Shown here one piece after another: positions 15,001 through 28,426 of a stretch of DNA of 64,000 bases (its first letter is position 1; each line of letters starts with the position of its first letter). Both the position numbers and the translations under genes were made by a program. This stretch comes from Megaustenia siamemsis (lineage: Eukaryota > Mollusca > Gastropoda > Stylommatophora > Ariophantidae): contig JAVIAB010000046.1 in the NCBI GenBank assembly GCA_032433765.1, positions 63,412,175-63,476,174 on the forward strand, in the 5' to 3' direction. The notes below the pieces were generated by a model. It worked only from the letters and a program-made list of their open reading frames with translations. It was not told where the DNA came from and did not search any database.

Positions 15001-18000
15001 CCTCCCTACCACACCTGTCTCTAAGATCATAACCTCCCTACCACACCTGTCTCTGAGATCATAACCTCCCTACCACACCTGTCTCTAAGATCATAACCTC
15101 CCTACCACACCCGTCTCTAAGATCATAACCTCCCTACCACACCTGTCTCTAAGATCACAACCTCCCTACCACACCTGTCTCTAAGATCATAACCTCCCTA
15201 CCACACCTGTCTCTAAGATCACAACCTCCCTACCACACCTGTCTCTAAGATCATAACCTCCCTACCACACCCATCTCTAAGATCACAACCTCCCTACCAC
15301 ACATGTCTCTAAGATCACAACCTCTCTACCACACCCATCTCTAAGATCACAACCTCCCTACCACACCTGTCTCTAAGATCACAACCTCTCTACCACACCT
15401 GTCTCTAAGATCATAACCTCCCTACCACACCTGTCTCTAAGATCACAACCTCCCTACCACACCTGTCTCTAAGATCACAACCTCTCTACCACACCTGTCT
15501 CTAAGATCACAACCTCTCTACCACACATGTCTCTAAGATCACAACCTCTCTACCACACATGTCTCTAAGATCACAACCTCTCTACCACACATGTCTCTAA
15601 GATCACAACCTCTCTACCACACATGTCTCTAAGATCACAACCTCTCTACCACACATGTCTCTAAGATCACAACCTCTCTACCACACCCATCTCTAAGATC
15701 ACAACCTCCCTACCACACCTGTCTCTAAGATCACAACCTCTCTACCACACCTGTCTCTAAGATTACAACCTCTCTACCACACATGTCTCTAAGATCACAA
15801 CCTCTCTACCACACATGTCTCTAAGATCACAACCTCTCTACCACACCTGTCTCTAAGATCACAACCTCCCTACCACACATGTCTCTAAGATCACAACCTC
15901 TCTACACACATGTCTCTAAGATCACAACCCCCCTACCACACCTGTCCCTAAGATCATAACCTCCCTACCACACATGTCTCTAAGATCACAACCTCTCTAC
16001 CACACATGTCTCTAAGATCACAACCTCTCTACCACACATGTCTCTAAGATCACAACCCCCCTACCACACATGTCCCTAAGATCATAACCTCCCTACCACA
16101 CATGTCTCTAAGATCACAACCTCCCTACCACACATGTCTCTAAGATCATAACCTCCCTACCACACCTGTCTCTAAGATCATAACCTCCCTACCACACATG
16201 TCTCTAAGATCACAACCTCTCTACCACACATGTCTCTAAGATCACAACCTCCCTACCACACCTGTCTCTAAGATCACAACCTCCCTACCACACATGTCTC
16301 TAAGATCACAACCTCCTACCACACATGTCTCTAAGATCACAACCTCCCTACCACACATGTCTCTAAGATCACAACCTCTCTACCACACATGTCTCTAAGA
16401 TCACAACCTCCCTACCACACATGTCTCTAAGATCATAACCTCCCTACCACACATGTCTCTAAGATCACAACCTCTCTACCACACCGTCTCTAAGATCATA
16501 ACCTCCCTACCACACCTGTCTCTAAGATCATAACCTCCCTACCACACCTGTCTCTAAGATCATAAACTCCCTACCACACCCATCTCTAAGATCACAACCT
16601 CCCTACCACACATGTCTCTAAGATCATAACCTCCCTACCACACCTGTCTCTAAGATCATAACCTCCCTACCACACCTGTCTCTAAGATCATAAACTCCCT
16701 ACCACACCCATCTCTAAGATCACAACCTCCCTACCACACATGTCTCTAAGATCATAACCTCCCTACCACACATGTCTCTAAGATCATAACCTCCCTAACA
16801 CACCTGTCTCTAAGATCATAACTCCCTACCACACATGTCTCTAAGATCATAACCTCCCTACCACACCTGTCTCTAAGATCATAACCTCCCTACCACACAT
16901 GTCTCTAAGATCATAACCTCCCTACCACACATGTCTCTAAGATCACAACCTCCCTACCACACATGTCTCTAAGATCACAACCTCCCTACCACACATGTCT
17001 CTAAGATCATAACCTCCCTACCACACATGTCTCTAAGATCACAACCTCCCTACCACACATGTCTCTAAGATCATAACCTCCCTACCACACCCGTCTCTAA
17101 GATCACAACCTCCCTACCACACCCATCTTTAAGATCACAACCTCCCTACCACACCTGTCTCTAAGATCACAACCTCCCTACCACACATGTCTCTAAGATC
17201 ACAACCTCCCTACCACACCCGTCTCTAAGATCACAACCTCCCTACCACACCCATCTTTAAGATCACAACCTCCCTACCACACCCATCTCTAAGATCACAA
17301 CCTCTCTACCACACCCGTCTCTAAGATCACAACCTCCCTACCACACCCGTCTCTAAGATCACAACCTCCCTACCACACATGTCTCTAAGATCACAACCTC
17401 CCTACCACACATGTCTCTAAGATCACAACCTCCCTACCACACCTGTCTCTAAGATCACAACCTCTCTACCACACCCATCTCTAAGATCACAACCTCTCTA
17501 CCACACCCATCTCTAAGATCACAACCTCTCTACCACACCCATCTCTAAGATCACAACCTCCCTACCACACCCGTCTCTAAGATCACAACCTCCCTACCAC
17601 ACCCATCTCTAAGATCACAACCTCTCTACCACACCCATCTCTAAGATCACAACCTCTCTACCACACATGTCTCTAAGATCACAACCTGCCTACCACACCT
17701 GTCTCTAAGATCACAACCTCCCTACCACACATGTCTCTAAGATCACAACCTCTCTACCACACATGTCTCTAAGATCACAACCTCCCTACCACACCCATCT
17801 CTAAGATCACAACCTCTCTACCACACCCGTCTCTAAGATCACAACCTCTCTACCACACATGTCTCTAAGATCACAACCTCTCTACCACACCCGTCTCTAA
17901 GATCACAACCTCCCTACCACACATGTCTCTAAGATCATAACCTCCCTACCACACCCATCTCTAAGATCACAACCTCCCTACCACACCCATCTCTAAGATC

Positions 18001-20780
18001 ACAACCTCCCTACCACACATGTCTCTAAGATCACAACCTCCCTACCACACCCGTCTCTAAGATCACAACCTCTCTACCACACCTGTCTCTAAGATCACAA
18101 CCTCCCTACCACACCCGTCTCTAAGATCACAACCTCCCTACCACACATGTCTCTAAGATCACAACCTCCCTACCACACCCGTCTCTAAGATCACAACCTC
18201 CCTACCACACCTGTCTCTAAGATCACAACCTCCCTACCACACATGTCTCTAAGATCACAACCTCCCTACCACACATGTCTCTAAGATCACAACCTCCCTA
18301 CCACACCCGTCTCTAAGATCACAACCTCTCTACCACACATGTCTCTAAGATCATAACCTCCCTACGACACCCATCTCTAAGATCACAACCTCCCTACCAC
18401 ACCTGTCTCTAAGATCACAACCTCTCTACCACACCTGTCTCTAAGATCACAACCTCTCTACCACACCTGTCTCTAAGATCACAACCTCTCTACCACACCT
18501 GTCTCTAAGATCACATCCTCCCTACCACACCCGTCTCTAAGATCACAACCTCTCTACCACACCTGTCTCTAAGATCACAACCTCCCTACCACACCTGTCT
18601 CTAAGATCACAACCTCTCTACCACACCTCTCTCTAAGATCACAACCTCTCTACCACACCCGTCTCTAAGATCACAACCTCTCTACCACACCTGTCTCTAA
18701 GATCACAACCTCCCTACCACACATGTCTCTAAGATCACAATCTCTCTACCACACCCATCTCTAAGATCACAACCTCTCTACCACACCCGTCTCTAAGATC
18801 ACAACCTCCCTACCACACCCATCTCTAAGATCACAACCTCCCTACCACACCCGTCTCTAAGATCACAACCTCCCTACCACACATGTCTCTAAGATCACAA
18901 CCTCCCTACCACACATGTCTCTAAGATCACAACCTCTCTACCACACATGTCTCTAAGATCACAACCTCCCTACCACACCCGTCTCTAAGATCACAACCTC
19001 CCTACCACACATGTCTCTAAGATCATAACCTCTCTACCACACATGTCTCTAAGATCACAACCTCTCTACCACACATGTCTCTAAGATCACAACCTCTCTA
19101 CCACACCCGTCTCTAAGATCACAACCTCTCTACCACACCCGTCTCTAAGATCACAACCTCCCTACCACACATGTCTCTAAGATCATAACCTCTCTACCAC
19201 ACATGTCTCTAAGATCACAACCTCTCTACCACACCCGTCTCTAAGATCACAACCTCCCTACCACACCCGTCTCTAAGATCACAACCTCTCTACCACACAT
19301 GTCTCTAAGATCACAACCTCTCTACCACACCCGTCTCTAAGATCACAACCTCCCTACCACACCCGTCTCTAAGATCATAACCTCTCTACCACACATGTCT
19401 CTAAGATCACAACCTCCCTACCACACATGTCTCTAAGATAACAACCTCTCTACCACACATGTCTCTAAGATCACAACCTCTCTACCACACGTGTCTCTAA
19501 GATCACAACCTCCCTACCACACCATCTCTAAGATCACAACCTCCCTACCACACCCATCTCTAAGATCACAACCTCCCTACCACACATGTCTCTAAGATCA
19601 CAACCTCCCTACCACACCCATCTCTAAGATCACAACCTCCCTACCACACATGTCTCTAAGATCACAACCTCCCTACCACACATGTCTCTAAGATCACAAC
19701 CTCCCTACCACACCCATCTAAGATCACAACCTCCCTACCACACATGTCTCTAAGATCACAACCTCTCTACCACACATGTCTCTAAGATCACAACCTCCTA
19801 CCACACCCATCTCTAAGATCATAATCTCTCTACCACACCCATCTCTAAGATCACAACCTCTCTACCACACATGTCTCTAAGATCACAACCTCTCTACCAC
19901 ACCCATCTCTAAGATCACAACCTCCCTACCACACATGTCTCTAAGATCACAACCTCCCTACCACACCCATCTCTAAGATCATAACCTCCCTACCACACAT
20001 GTCTCTAAGATCACAACCTCCCTACCACACATGTCTCTAAGATCACAACCTCTCTACCACACATGTCTCTAAGATCACAACCTCCCTACCACACATGTCT
20101 CTAAGATCACAACCTCTCTACCACACATGTCTCTAAGATCACAACCTCCCTACCACACATGTCTCTAAGATCACAACCTCTCTACCACACATGTCTCTAA
20201 GATCACAACCTCTCTACCACACCCGTCTCTAAGTTCACAACCTCCCTACCACACATGTCTCTAAGATCACAACCTCTCTACCACACATGTCTCTAAGATC
20301 ACAACCTCTCTACCACACATGTCTCTAAGATCACAACCTCCCTACCACACATGTCTCTAAGATCACAACCTCTCTACCACACATGTCTCTAAGATCACAA
20401 CCTCCCTACCACACCTGTCTCTAAGATCACAACCTCTCTACCACACATGTCTCTAAGATCACAACCTCTCTACCACACATGTCTCTAAGATCACAACCTC
20501 TCTACCACACATGTCTCTAAGATCACAACCTCCCTACCACACATGTCTCTAAGATCACAACCTCCCTACCACACCTGTCTCTAAGATCACAACCTCCCTA
20601 CCACACCCGTCTCTAAGTTCACAACCCTACCACACCCGTCTCTAAGATCACAACCTCCCTACCACACATGTCTCTAAGATCACAACCTCCCTACCACACC
20701 CGTCTCTAAGATCACAACCTCCCTACCACACAAGTCTCTAAGATCACAACCTCTCTACCACACAAGTCTCTAAGATCACA
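1..20780. repeat. 32-bp minisatellite array, about 650 copies
   Basis: Unbroken head-to-tail repeat with core TCTCTAAGATCA and a flanking ACCACAC. Spacing between successive cores is 32 bp. Units vary at a few fixed places: CCTGTC, CATGTC, CCCGTC or CCCATC; CACAACC or CATAACC; CTCCC or CTCTC. Rare private variants (TCTATGAT at 8196 and 13383, CTGTAAG at 9800 and 14987, CCTGCC at 12501 and 17685) recur at a spacing of 5184-5187 bp, so large blocks were duplicated inside the array. No open reading frame or gene is visible. The array begins before the window. Confidence 0.98.
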
Positions 20781-21806
20781 TATAAAGTAAGTGATATCAT
20801 CAACATGTACTACCACACACTGAGAGGTAAAGTAACTGATATCATCAAACATATATTACCACACACTGAGAGGTAAAGAGACTGATATCATCAAACATGT
20901 ACTACCACACTCTGAGACGTAAAGTAACTGATATCATAAAACATATACTGCCACACACAGAGGTAAAGTAAATCATATCATCAAACATATACTACCACAC
21001 AAACATATATTACTATACAGAGATGTAAAGTAAATGATATCATCAAACATGTACTACCACACTCTGAGAGGTAAAGTAACTGATATCATAAAACATATAC
21101 TGCCACACACAGAGGTAAAGTAAATCATATCATCAAACATGTACTATGCCACACAGAGAGGTAAAGTAAATGATATCATCAAACATATACTACCACACAA
21201 ACATATATTACTATACAGAGAGGTAAAGTAAATGATATCATCAAACATATACTACCACACACTGAGAGGTAAAGTAACTGATATCATAAAACATATACTA
21301 CCACACACAGGGAGGTAAAGTAAATCATATCATCAAACATGTACTATGCCACACACAGAGAGGTAAAGTAAATGATATCATCAAACATACACTACCACAC
21401 ACAGAGGTAAAGTAAATGATATCATCAAACATATACTACCACACACTGAAAGGGAAAGTAAATGATATCATCAAACATACACTACCACACACAAAGGTAA
21501 AGTAAATGATATCATCAACATACACTACCACACACAAAGGTAAGTAAATGATATCATCAAACATACACTACCACACACAGAGGTAATGTAAATGATATCA
21601 TCAAACATATACTACCACACACAGAGGTAAAGTAAATGATACCATCAAACATATACTACCACACACTGAGAGGTAAAGTAAATGATATCATCAAACATAT
21701 ACTACCACACACAGAGGTAAAGTAAATGATATCATCAAACATATACTACCACACAAACAAATATCATCAAACATATACTACCACACAAACAAATATTACC
21801 ACACAG
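20781..21806. repeat. 44-47-bp tandem repeat
   Basis: About 22 units built on GATATCATCAAACATATACT and GAGGTAAAGTAAATGATATC, with length variation from small deletions and some truncated units near 21000, 21200 and 21760. It follows directly on the 32-bp array (transition at ACATATAAAGTAAG) and stops where LINE-like coding sequence begins. Nothing else is seen in it. Confidence 0.95.
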
Positions 21807-22147
21807 CGAGCTACAGTGTTCGTACATTTGACCATTGTCATTAAATCAAGCATCTTTTGTACAACCGTAGTTGTCAACCAATATATACCTGCTTCATAGA
21901 CTACACCAAAGCTTTCGATAGAATACACCATAACAAACTTATAGACTGCCTAAAGGATATAAACCTAGACGACGCAGACATACGACTAATATGTAATTTG
22001 TACTGGGAGCAAACAGCAATAATAAGATATAACAAGGAGAACTCTACACACATTGATATAAAAAGAGGATTAAGACAAGGATCTATCATCAAGCTTGTTC
22101 AATCTATACACTAAGCAAATCTTTAAAAATATCATAGCGATATCAGG

Positions 22148-22157
22148 CCTAAACATT
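22148..22157. repeat. Target site duplication, left copy
   Basis: CCTAAACATT, identical to 22537-22546. Without the insertion the host LINE codons on either side rejoin directly before the YADD block. Confidence 0.85.
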
Positions 22158-22536
22158 CTATCTATCTATCTATTGACCTTTCGAGCCGTAACCGGCCCAT
22201 AGGGCGTGGACCAAGATACACCTTCTCCTATATGAATTTTTGTTCTAGCAGTTTTCTTTTAAAGATATTTTATTAAATCTCGCCATCTGTCTCTGTTCTG
22301 TGCAAGCAGTTCTATCTCATTGAGGGAGCCGATTCCTGCTGCTCTTGCCTCTCTCATCAATGTTCTTCTCAGTGTCTCCCTGGGTCTTCCTCTTTTTCTT
22401 TTACCTGTTGTTTCCCATATGAGGGCTTGCTTTGCTATTCGATTATTATCTCTTCTCATCACATGTCCAACGTATGACCATCGTCTTTTCTTTATTACTG
22501 AAGATATTAGTGGTTGATTGGCGATTTCTCTAATTT
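22158..22536 (-). mobile_element. Nested 5'-truncated LINE 3' end inside the first LINE
   Basis: A 379-bp insertion splits the host LINE between reverse transcriptase motif B and YADD. It is flanked by the direct repeat CCTAAACATT at 22148-22157 and 22537-22546, a clean 10-bp target duplication. On the minus strand it encodes the end of a LINE ORF2: GHVMRRDNNR, then GKRKRGRPRETLRRT and NRDRWRDLI, ending in a stop near 22259. A 3' UTR with CGCCCTATGGGCCGG and a (GATA)n tail at 22158-22170 follow. The reading frame is intact over about 67 codons, so this is the younger of the two insertions. Confidence 0.9.
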
Positions 22537-22546
22537 CCTAAACATT
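22537..22546. repeat. Target site duplication, right copy
   Basis: CCTAAACATT, the partner of 22148-22157. Confidence 0.85.
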
Positions 22547-23412
22547 AATGGAAAGATAATCAATAACCTAAGATATGCTGATGATACTGTACTACTAGCA
22601 GAAAATCCTAAAGACCTACAACAATTACTTAATGAAATAAACACGACAAGCAAAAAATATGGACTAGATATGAATATCAAAAAGACTAAAACTATGATCA
22701 TAAACAAAGAAAACTCTCAAGACCTACAATTAAATATCACAATTGAGGGAATACATCTGGAGACAGTCCAGAGTTACAACTACCTGGGACATACTATAAC
22801 CAATGATGGAAAATGCAAAATTGAAATAAACAAAAGAATAGGTATGGCAAAAAGTAATGTTAATGCCATGAAAAATATACTAACAACAAAACAAATATCA
22901 GCAGGGCTGAAACTAAGAATAGCAAAATGTTACGTCTTCTCAGTATTCCTGTATGGTGCAGAAACATGGACATTAGACAAGAAAACAGAATAGAAATTGA
23001 AGCCTTTGAAATGAGGATTTACAGAAGTATAGGTAGAATTGGATGGAAACAAAGAAAACAAACGATGAAGTTTAAAACAACTGAAAATGAAAAGAGAACT
23101 ACTAAATACAATTAAGACAAGACAAATGACATTTTTGGGGCATGTTAAAAGACACAACAGCCTACTAAAAGTAATATTGGAAGGGAAAATACAAGGTAAA
23201 AGAGGCAGAGGCAGACCAAGACTAACATGGACGAGTAACATCAAAAGATGGACAAGTCAATCTATGACAACCTGCACCATCAAAGCAAGAAACAGCGTGG
23301 AATTACGATCCATGGTAGCCAACCATCGTTGCGGAGACGGCACTCGATGATGATGCACAAACGTGTTTCTCTTGCCTGGTGTTAGGCGATGTTATCTATC
23401 TCTAATTCTCAA

Positions 23413-24195
23413 AGACATCATCATCATCATCAAGTATCGGGCCTGCTGGCGTAGGTGATCACGTCTCTCCACAACTTTCGATCTCGACAGTTATTTATCA
23501 TTTCTGTTGTTGACCTGCCAAGCAATTCTCGTAAGCTGTCTGGAATCTTTTCTCTTTGCTTTCCTTTATCTCTTTGTCCTTCAATTTTCCCAGTTGTTAC
23601 AATATATTCCAGCTGTTCCCTTCTCATTACATGGCCAAAAAATGATGATTGTTTCTTCCTAATATTAGAAATTAGCTCTCTTTTTGCTTTGTCCTCTTTC
23701 AGATACGTTTTCATTACTCTTCTTAGCTGTCCATGGTATTCTCAAACATTCTTCTATAAAACCACAATTCTACAGACTCCAGTGATTTTCATGTCTGTTG
23801 TCCTAGATTCAATCCATATGTTAAGACTGGTTCTACATAACATTTGAGAACTCTTTTTCTTGTTTCTATTGTCAAAAATGGATTGCATAGGATCTTCCTC
23901 ATTTTTTGGAAAGCTGCTTTTGCCTGAGCCATTCTGCATCTCACCTCTTTTGTACATCTTCCGTCTGAGGTTAACAAAGTTCCCAAATATTTAAATTCAT
24001 TTACCTGTTTTAATATTTTTCTACTTGTCTTTATTTTGCACTGAGGTGATGTCTTTCTCTTTGTTGTTACAATTACTTCTGTCTTTTTGCTATTAAGGCT
24101 GAGTCCTTTATTTTTGCCTTCTTTCACTATAATGTCCAACATTTCTTGTAATCCATTTTCACTCTTAGCGATTAATACTGTATCATCTGCATAAA
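23413..24195 (-). pseudogene. LINE reverse transcriptase remnant, opposite strand
   Basis: On the minus strand this reads FYADDTVLIAK at the 5' edge (about 24165-24197), then KKTEVIV, EFKYLGTLLTSDGR near 23990, and a thumb region ending LTYGL. A frameshift near 23790-23715 leads to the C-terminal block (SSFFGHVMRREQ near 23640, then DRKLWRDVI near 23460). The 3' end has a CATCAT run at 23414-23430, the complement of a (GATGAT)n tail. It lies tail to tail with the LINE ending at 23354. Its 5' truncation falls exactly at the YADD codons, where the 28-bp array begins. It differs in sequence from both other LINEs nearby, so it is a separate family. Confidence 0.88.
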
Positions 24196-27100
24196 AACAA
24201 ACAGTCAACACTGGGAGAATATAAACAAACAGTCAACACTGGGAGAATAAAAACAAACAGTCAACACTGGGAGAATAAAAAACAACAGTCAACACTGGGA
24301 GAATATAAACAAACAGTCAACACTGGGAGAATATAAACAAACAGTCAACACTGGGAGAATAAAAACAAACAGTCAACACTGGGAGAATAAAAACAAACAG
24401 TCAACACTGGGAGAATAAAAATAAACTGTTAACACTGGGAGAATAAAAATAAACTGTTAACACTGGGAGAATAAAAATAAACTGTCAACACTGGTAGAAT
24501 AAAAATAAACAGTTAACACTGGGAGAATAAAAATAAACAGTCAACACTGGTAGAATAAAAATAAACTGTTAACACTGGGAGAATAAAAATAAACTGTTAA
24601 CACTGGTAGAATAAAAACAGTCAACACTGGTAGAATAAAAATAAACTGTTAACACTGGGAGAATAAAAATAAACTGTTAACACTGGGAGAATAAAAACAA
24701 ACAGTCAACACTGGGAGAATAAAAATAAACTGTTAACACTGGTAGAATAAAAATAAACAGTTAACACTGGGAGAATAAAAATAAACAGTCAACACTGGTA
24801 GAATAAAAATAAACTGTTAACACTGGGAGAATAAAAATAAACTGTTAACACTGGTAGAATAAAAATAAACTGTTAACACTGGTAGAATAAAAATAAACTG
24901 TTAACACTGGTAGAATAAAAATAAACTGTTAACACTGGGAGAATAAAAATAAACTGTTAACACTGGTAGAATAAAAATAAACTGTCAACACTGGTAGAAT
25001 AAAAATAAACTGTTAACACTGGGAGAATAAAAATAAACTGTTAACACTGGGAGAATAAAAATAAACTGTTAACACTGGGAGAATAAAAATAAACAGTTAA
25101 CACTGGGAGAATAAAAATAAACTGTTAACACTGGGAGAATAAAAATAAACTGTTAACACTGGGAGAATAAAAATAAACTGTTAACACTGGTAGAATAAAA
25201 ATAAACTGTTAACACTGGTAGAATAAAAATAAACTGTTAACACTGGGAGAATAAAATAAACTGTTAACACTGGGAGAATAAAAATAAACTGTTAACACTG
25301 GTAGAATAAAAATAAACTGTTAACACTGGTAGAATAAAAATAAACTGTTAACACTGGGAGAATAAAAATAAACTGTTAACACTGGGAGAATAAAAATAAA
25401 CTGTCAACACTGGGAGAATAAAAACAAACAGTCAACACTGGGAGAATAAAAATAAACTGTTAACACTGGTAGAATAAAAATAAACTGTTAACACTGGTAG
25501 AATAAAAATAAACTGTTAACACTGGAGAATAAAAATAAACTGTTAACACTGGTAGAATAAAATAAACTGTTAACACTGGGAGAATAAAAATAAACTGTTA
25601 ACACTGGTAGAATAAAAATAAACTGTTAACACTGGTAGAATAAAAATAAACTGTTAACACTGGGAGAATAAAAATAAACTGTTAACACTGGGAGAATAAA
25701 AATAAACTGTTAACACTGGTAGAATAAAAATAAACTGTTAACACTGGAGAATAAAAATAAACTGTTAACACTGGTAGAATAAATAAAAACTGTTAACACT
25801 GGAGAATAAAAACTGTTAACACTGGGAGAATAAAAACTGTTAACACTGGGAGAATAAAAACTGTTAACACTGGGAGAATAAAAACAAACGGTCAACACTG
25901 GGAGAATAAAAACAAACAGTCAACACTGGGAGAATAAAAACTAACAGTCAACACTGGAGAATAAAACTGTTAACACTGGGAGAATAAAAACTGTTAACAC
26001 TGGGAGAATAAAAACTGTTAACACTGGGAGAATAAAAATAAACAGTCAACACTGGGAGAATAAAACAAACAGTCAACACTGGGAGAATATAAACAAACAG
26101 TCAACACTGGGAGAATAAAAACAAACAGTCAACACTGGGAGAATAAAAACAAACAGTCAACACTGGGAGAATATAAACAAACAGTCAACACTGGGAGAAT
26201 AAAAACACAACAGTCAACACTGGGAGAATAAAAACAAACAGTCAACACTGGGAGAATAAAAACAAACAGTCAACACTGGGAGAATAAAAACTGTTAACAC
26301 TGGGAGAATAAAAACTGTTAACACTGGGAGAATAAAAACTGTTAACACTGGGAGAATAAAAACAAACAGTCAACACTGGGAGATAAAAATAAACAGTCAA
26401 CACTGGGAGAATAAAAACTGTTAACACTGGGAGAATAAAAACTGTTAACACTGGGAGAATATAAACAAACAGTCAACACTGGGAGAATAAAAACTGTTAA
26501 CACTGGGAGAATAAAAACAAACAGTCAACACTGGGAGAATAAAAACTGTTAACACTGGGAGAATAAAAACTGTTAACACTGGGAGAATAAAAACAAACAG
26601 TCACACTGGGAGAATAAAAACTGTTAACACTGGGAGAATAAAAACTGTTAACACTGGGAGAATAAAACAAACAGTCAACACTGGGAGAATAAAAATAAAC
26701 AGTCAACACTGGGAGAATAAAAACAAACAGTCAACACTGGGAGAATAAAAACTGTTAACACTGGGAGAATAAAAACTGTTAACACTGGGAGAATAAAAAC
26801 AAACAGTCAACACTGGGAGAATAAAAACAAACAGTCAACACTGGGAGAATAAAAATAAACAGTCAACACTGGGAGAATAAAAACAAACAGTCAACACTGG
26901 GAGAATAAAAATAAACAGTCAACACTGGGAGAATAAAAACAAACAGTCAACACTGGGAGAATAAAAACTGTTAACACTGGGAGAATAAAAATAAACAGTC
27001 AACACTGGGAGAATAAAAATAAACTGTTAACACTGGGAGAATAAAAATAAACTGTTAACACTGGGAGAATAAAAATAAACTGTTAACACTGGGAGAATAA

Positions 27101-28426
27101 AAATAAACTGTTAACACTGGTAGAATAAAAATAAACTGTTAACACTGGGAGAATAAAATAAACTGTTAACACTGGGAGAATAAAAATAAACTGTTAACAC
27201 TGGGAGAATAAAAATAAACTGTTAACACTGGTAGAATAAATATAAACTGTTAACACTGGTAGAATAAAGAAAAACTGTTAATACTGGGAGAATAAAGAAA
27301 AACTGTTAATACTGGGAGAATAAAAACAACTGTTAACACTGGGAGAATAAAGAAAAACTGTTAACACTGGGAGAATATATAAACAAACTGTTAACACTGG
27401 GAGAATAAAGAAAAACTGTTAACACTGGGAGAATATATAAACAAACTGTTAACACTGGGAGAATAAAAACAAACTGTTAACACTGGGAGAATAAAAACAA
27501 ACTGTTAACACTGGGAGAATATAAACAAACAGTCAACACTGTGAGAATAAAAACAAACAGTCAACACTGGGAGAATAAAAACAAACAGTCAACACTGGGA
27601 GAATAAAAACAAACAGTCAACACTGGAGAATAAAAACAAACAGTAAACACTGGGAGAATAAAAACAGTCAACACTGGAGAATAAAAATAAACAGTCAACA
27701 CTGGGAGAATAAAAAACTGTTAACACTGGGAGAATAAAAATAAACAGTCAACACTGGGAGAATAAAAATAAACTGTTAACACTGGTAGAATAAAAATAAA
27801 CTGTTAACACTGGGAGAATAAAAATAAACTGTTAACACTGGGAGAATAAAAATAAACTGTTAACACTGGTAGAATAAATATAAACTGTTAACACTGGTAG
27901 AATAAAGAAAAACTGTTAATACTGGGAGAATAAAGAAAAACTGTTAATACTGGGAGAATAAAAACAAACTGTTAACACTGGGAGAATAAAGAAAAACTGT
28001 TAACACTGGGAGAATATATAAACAAACTGTTAACACTGGGAGAATAAAGAAAAACTGTTAACACTGGGAGAATAAAGAAAAACTGTTAACACTGGGAGAA
28101 TATATAAACAAACTGTTAACACTGGGAGAATAAAGAAAAACTGTTAACACTGGGAGAATATATAAACAAACTGTTAACACTGGGAGAATAAAAACAAACT
28201 GTTAACACTGGGAGAATAAAAACAACTGTTAACACTGGGAGAATATATAAACAAACTGTTAACACTGGGAGAATAAGAAAAACTGTTAACACTGGGAGAA
28301 TATATAAACAAACTGTTAACACTGGGAGAATAAAGAAAAACTGTTAACACTGGGAGAATAAAGAAAAACTGTTAACACTGGGAGAATATATAAACAAACT
28401 GTTAACACTGGGAGAATAAAAACAAA
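24192..28426. repeat. 28/24-bp tandem array, about 155 copies
   Basis: The unit contains AACACTGGGAGAATAAAAA, joined either by CAAACAGTC (28 bp), by TAAACTGTT (28 bp) or directly as CTGTT (24 bp). Variants are regional. The GGTAGAATAAAAATAAACTG type dominates 24480-25760, 24-bp units 25790-26780, and TATATAAACAAACTG with AGAAAAACTG 27250-28400. Minus-strand ORFs of about 60-100 codons here are repeat artefacts. Confidence 0.97.

Larger units (their letters stand above)
21806..23354 (+). pseudogene. LINE reverse transcriptase remnant (ORF2, 5'-truncated)
   Basis: Non-LTR retrotransposon reverse transcriptase, broken by frameshifts and by a 379-bp insertion. Palm motif A is visible as FIDYTKAFD near 21890-21920 and motif B as RGLRQGS near 22065-22085. 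After the insertion the catalytic YADD (motif C) lies at about 22575, then the YLG motif near 22780 and LYGAETWTL near 22950. A frameshift at about 22980 moves the C-terminal part (FLGHVKRH, then GKRGRGRPR near 23200) to another frame. The sequence ends in a short GATGATGATG tail at 23344-23354, as in LINEs with simple 3' repeats. Codons before motif A are missing, so the copy is 5'-truncated at the preceding array. The clade (RTE, CR1 or Jockey group) cannot be fixed by eye. Confidence 0.9.

Noticed and set aside
1..20780. CRISPR-like regular array
   Set aside because: The units are contiguous with no unique spacers, and the window is clearly eukaryotic. It is a minisatellite.
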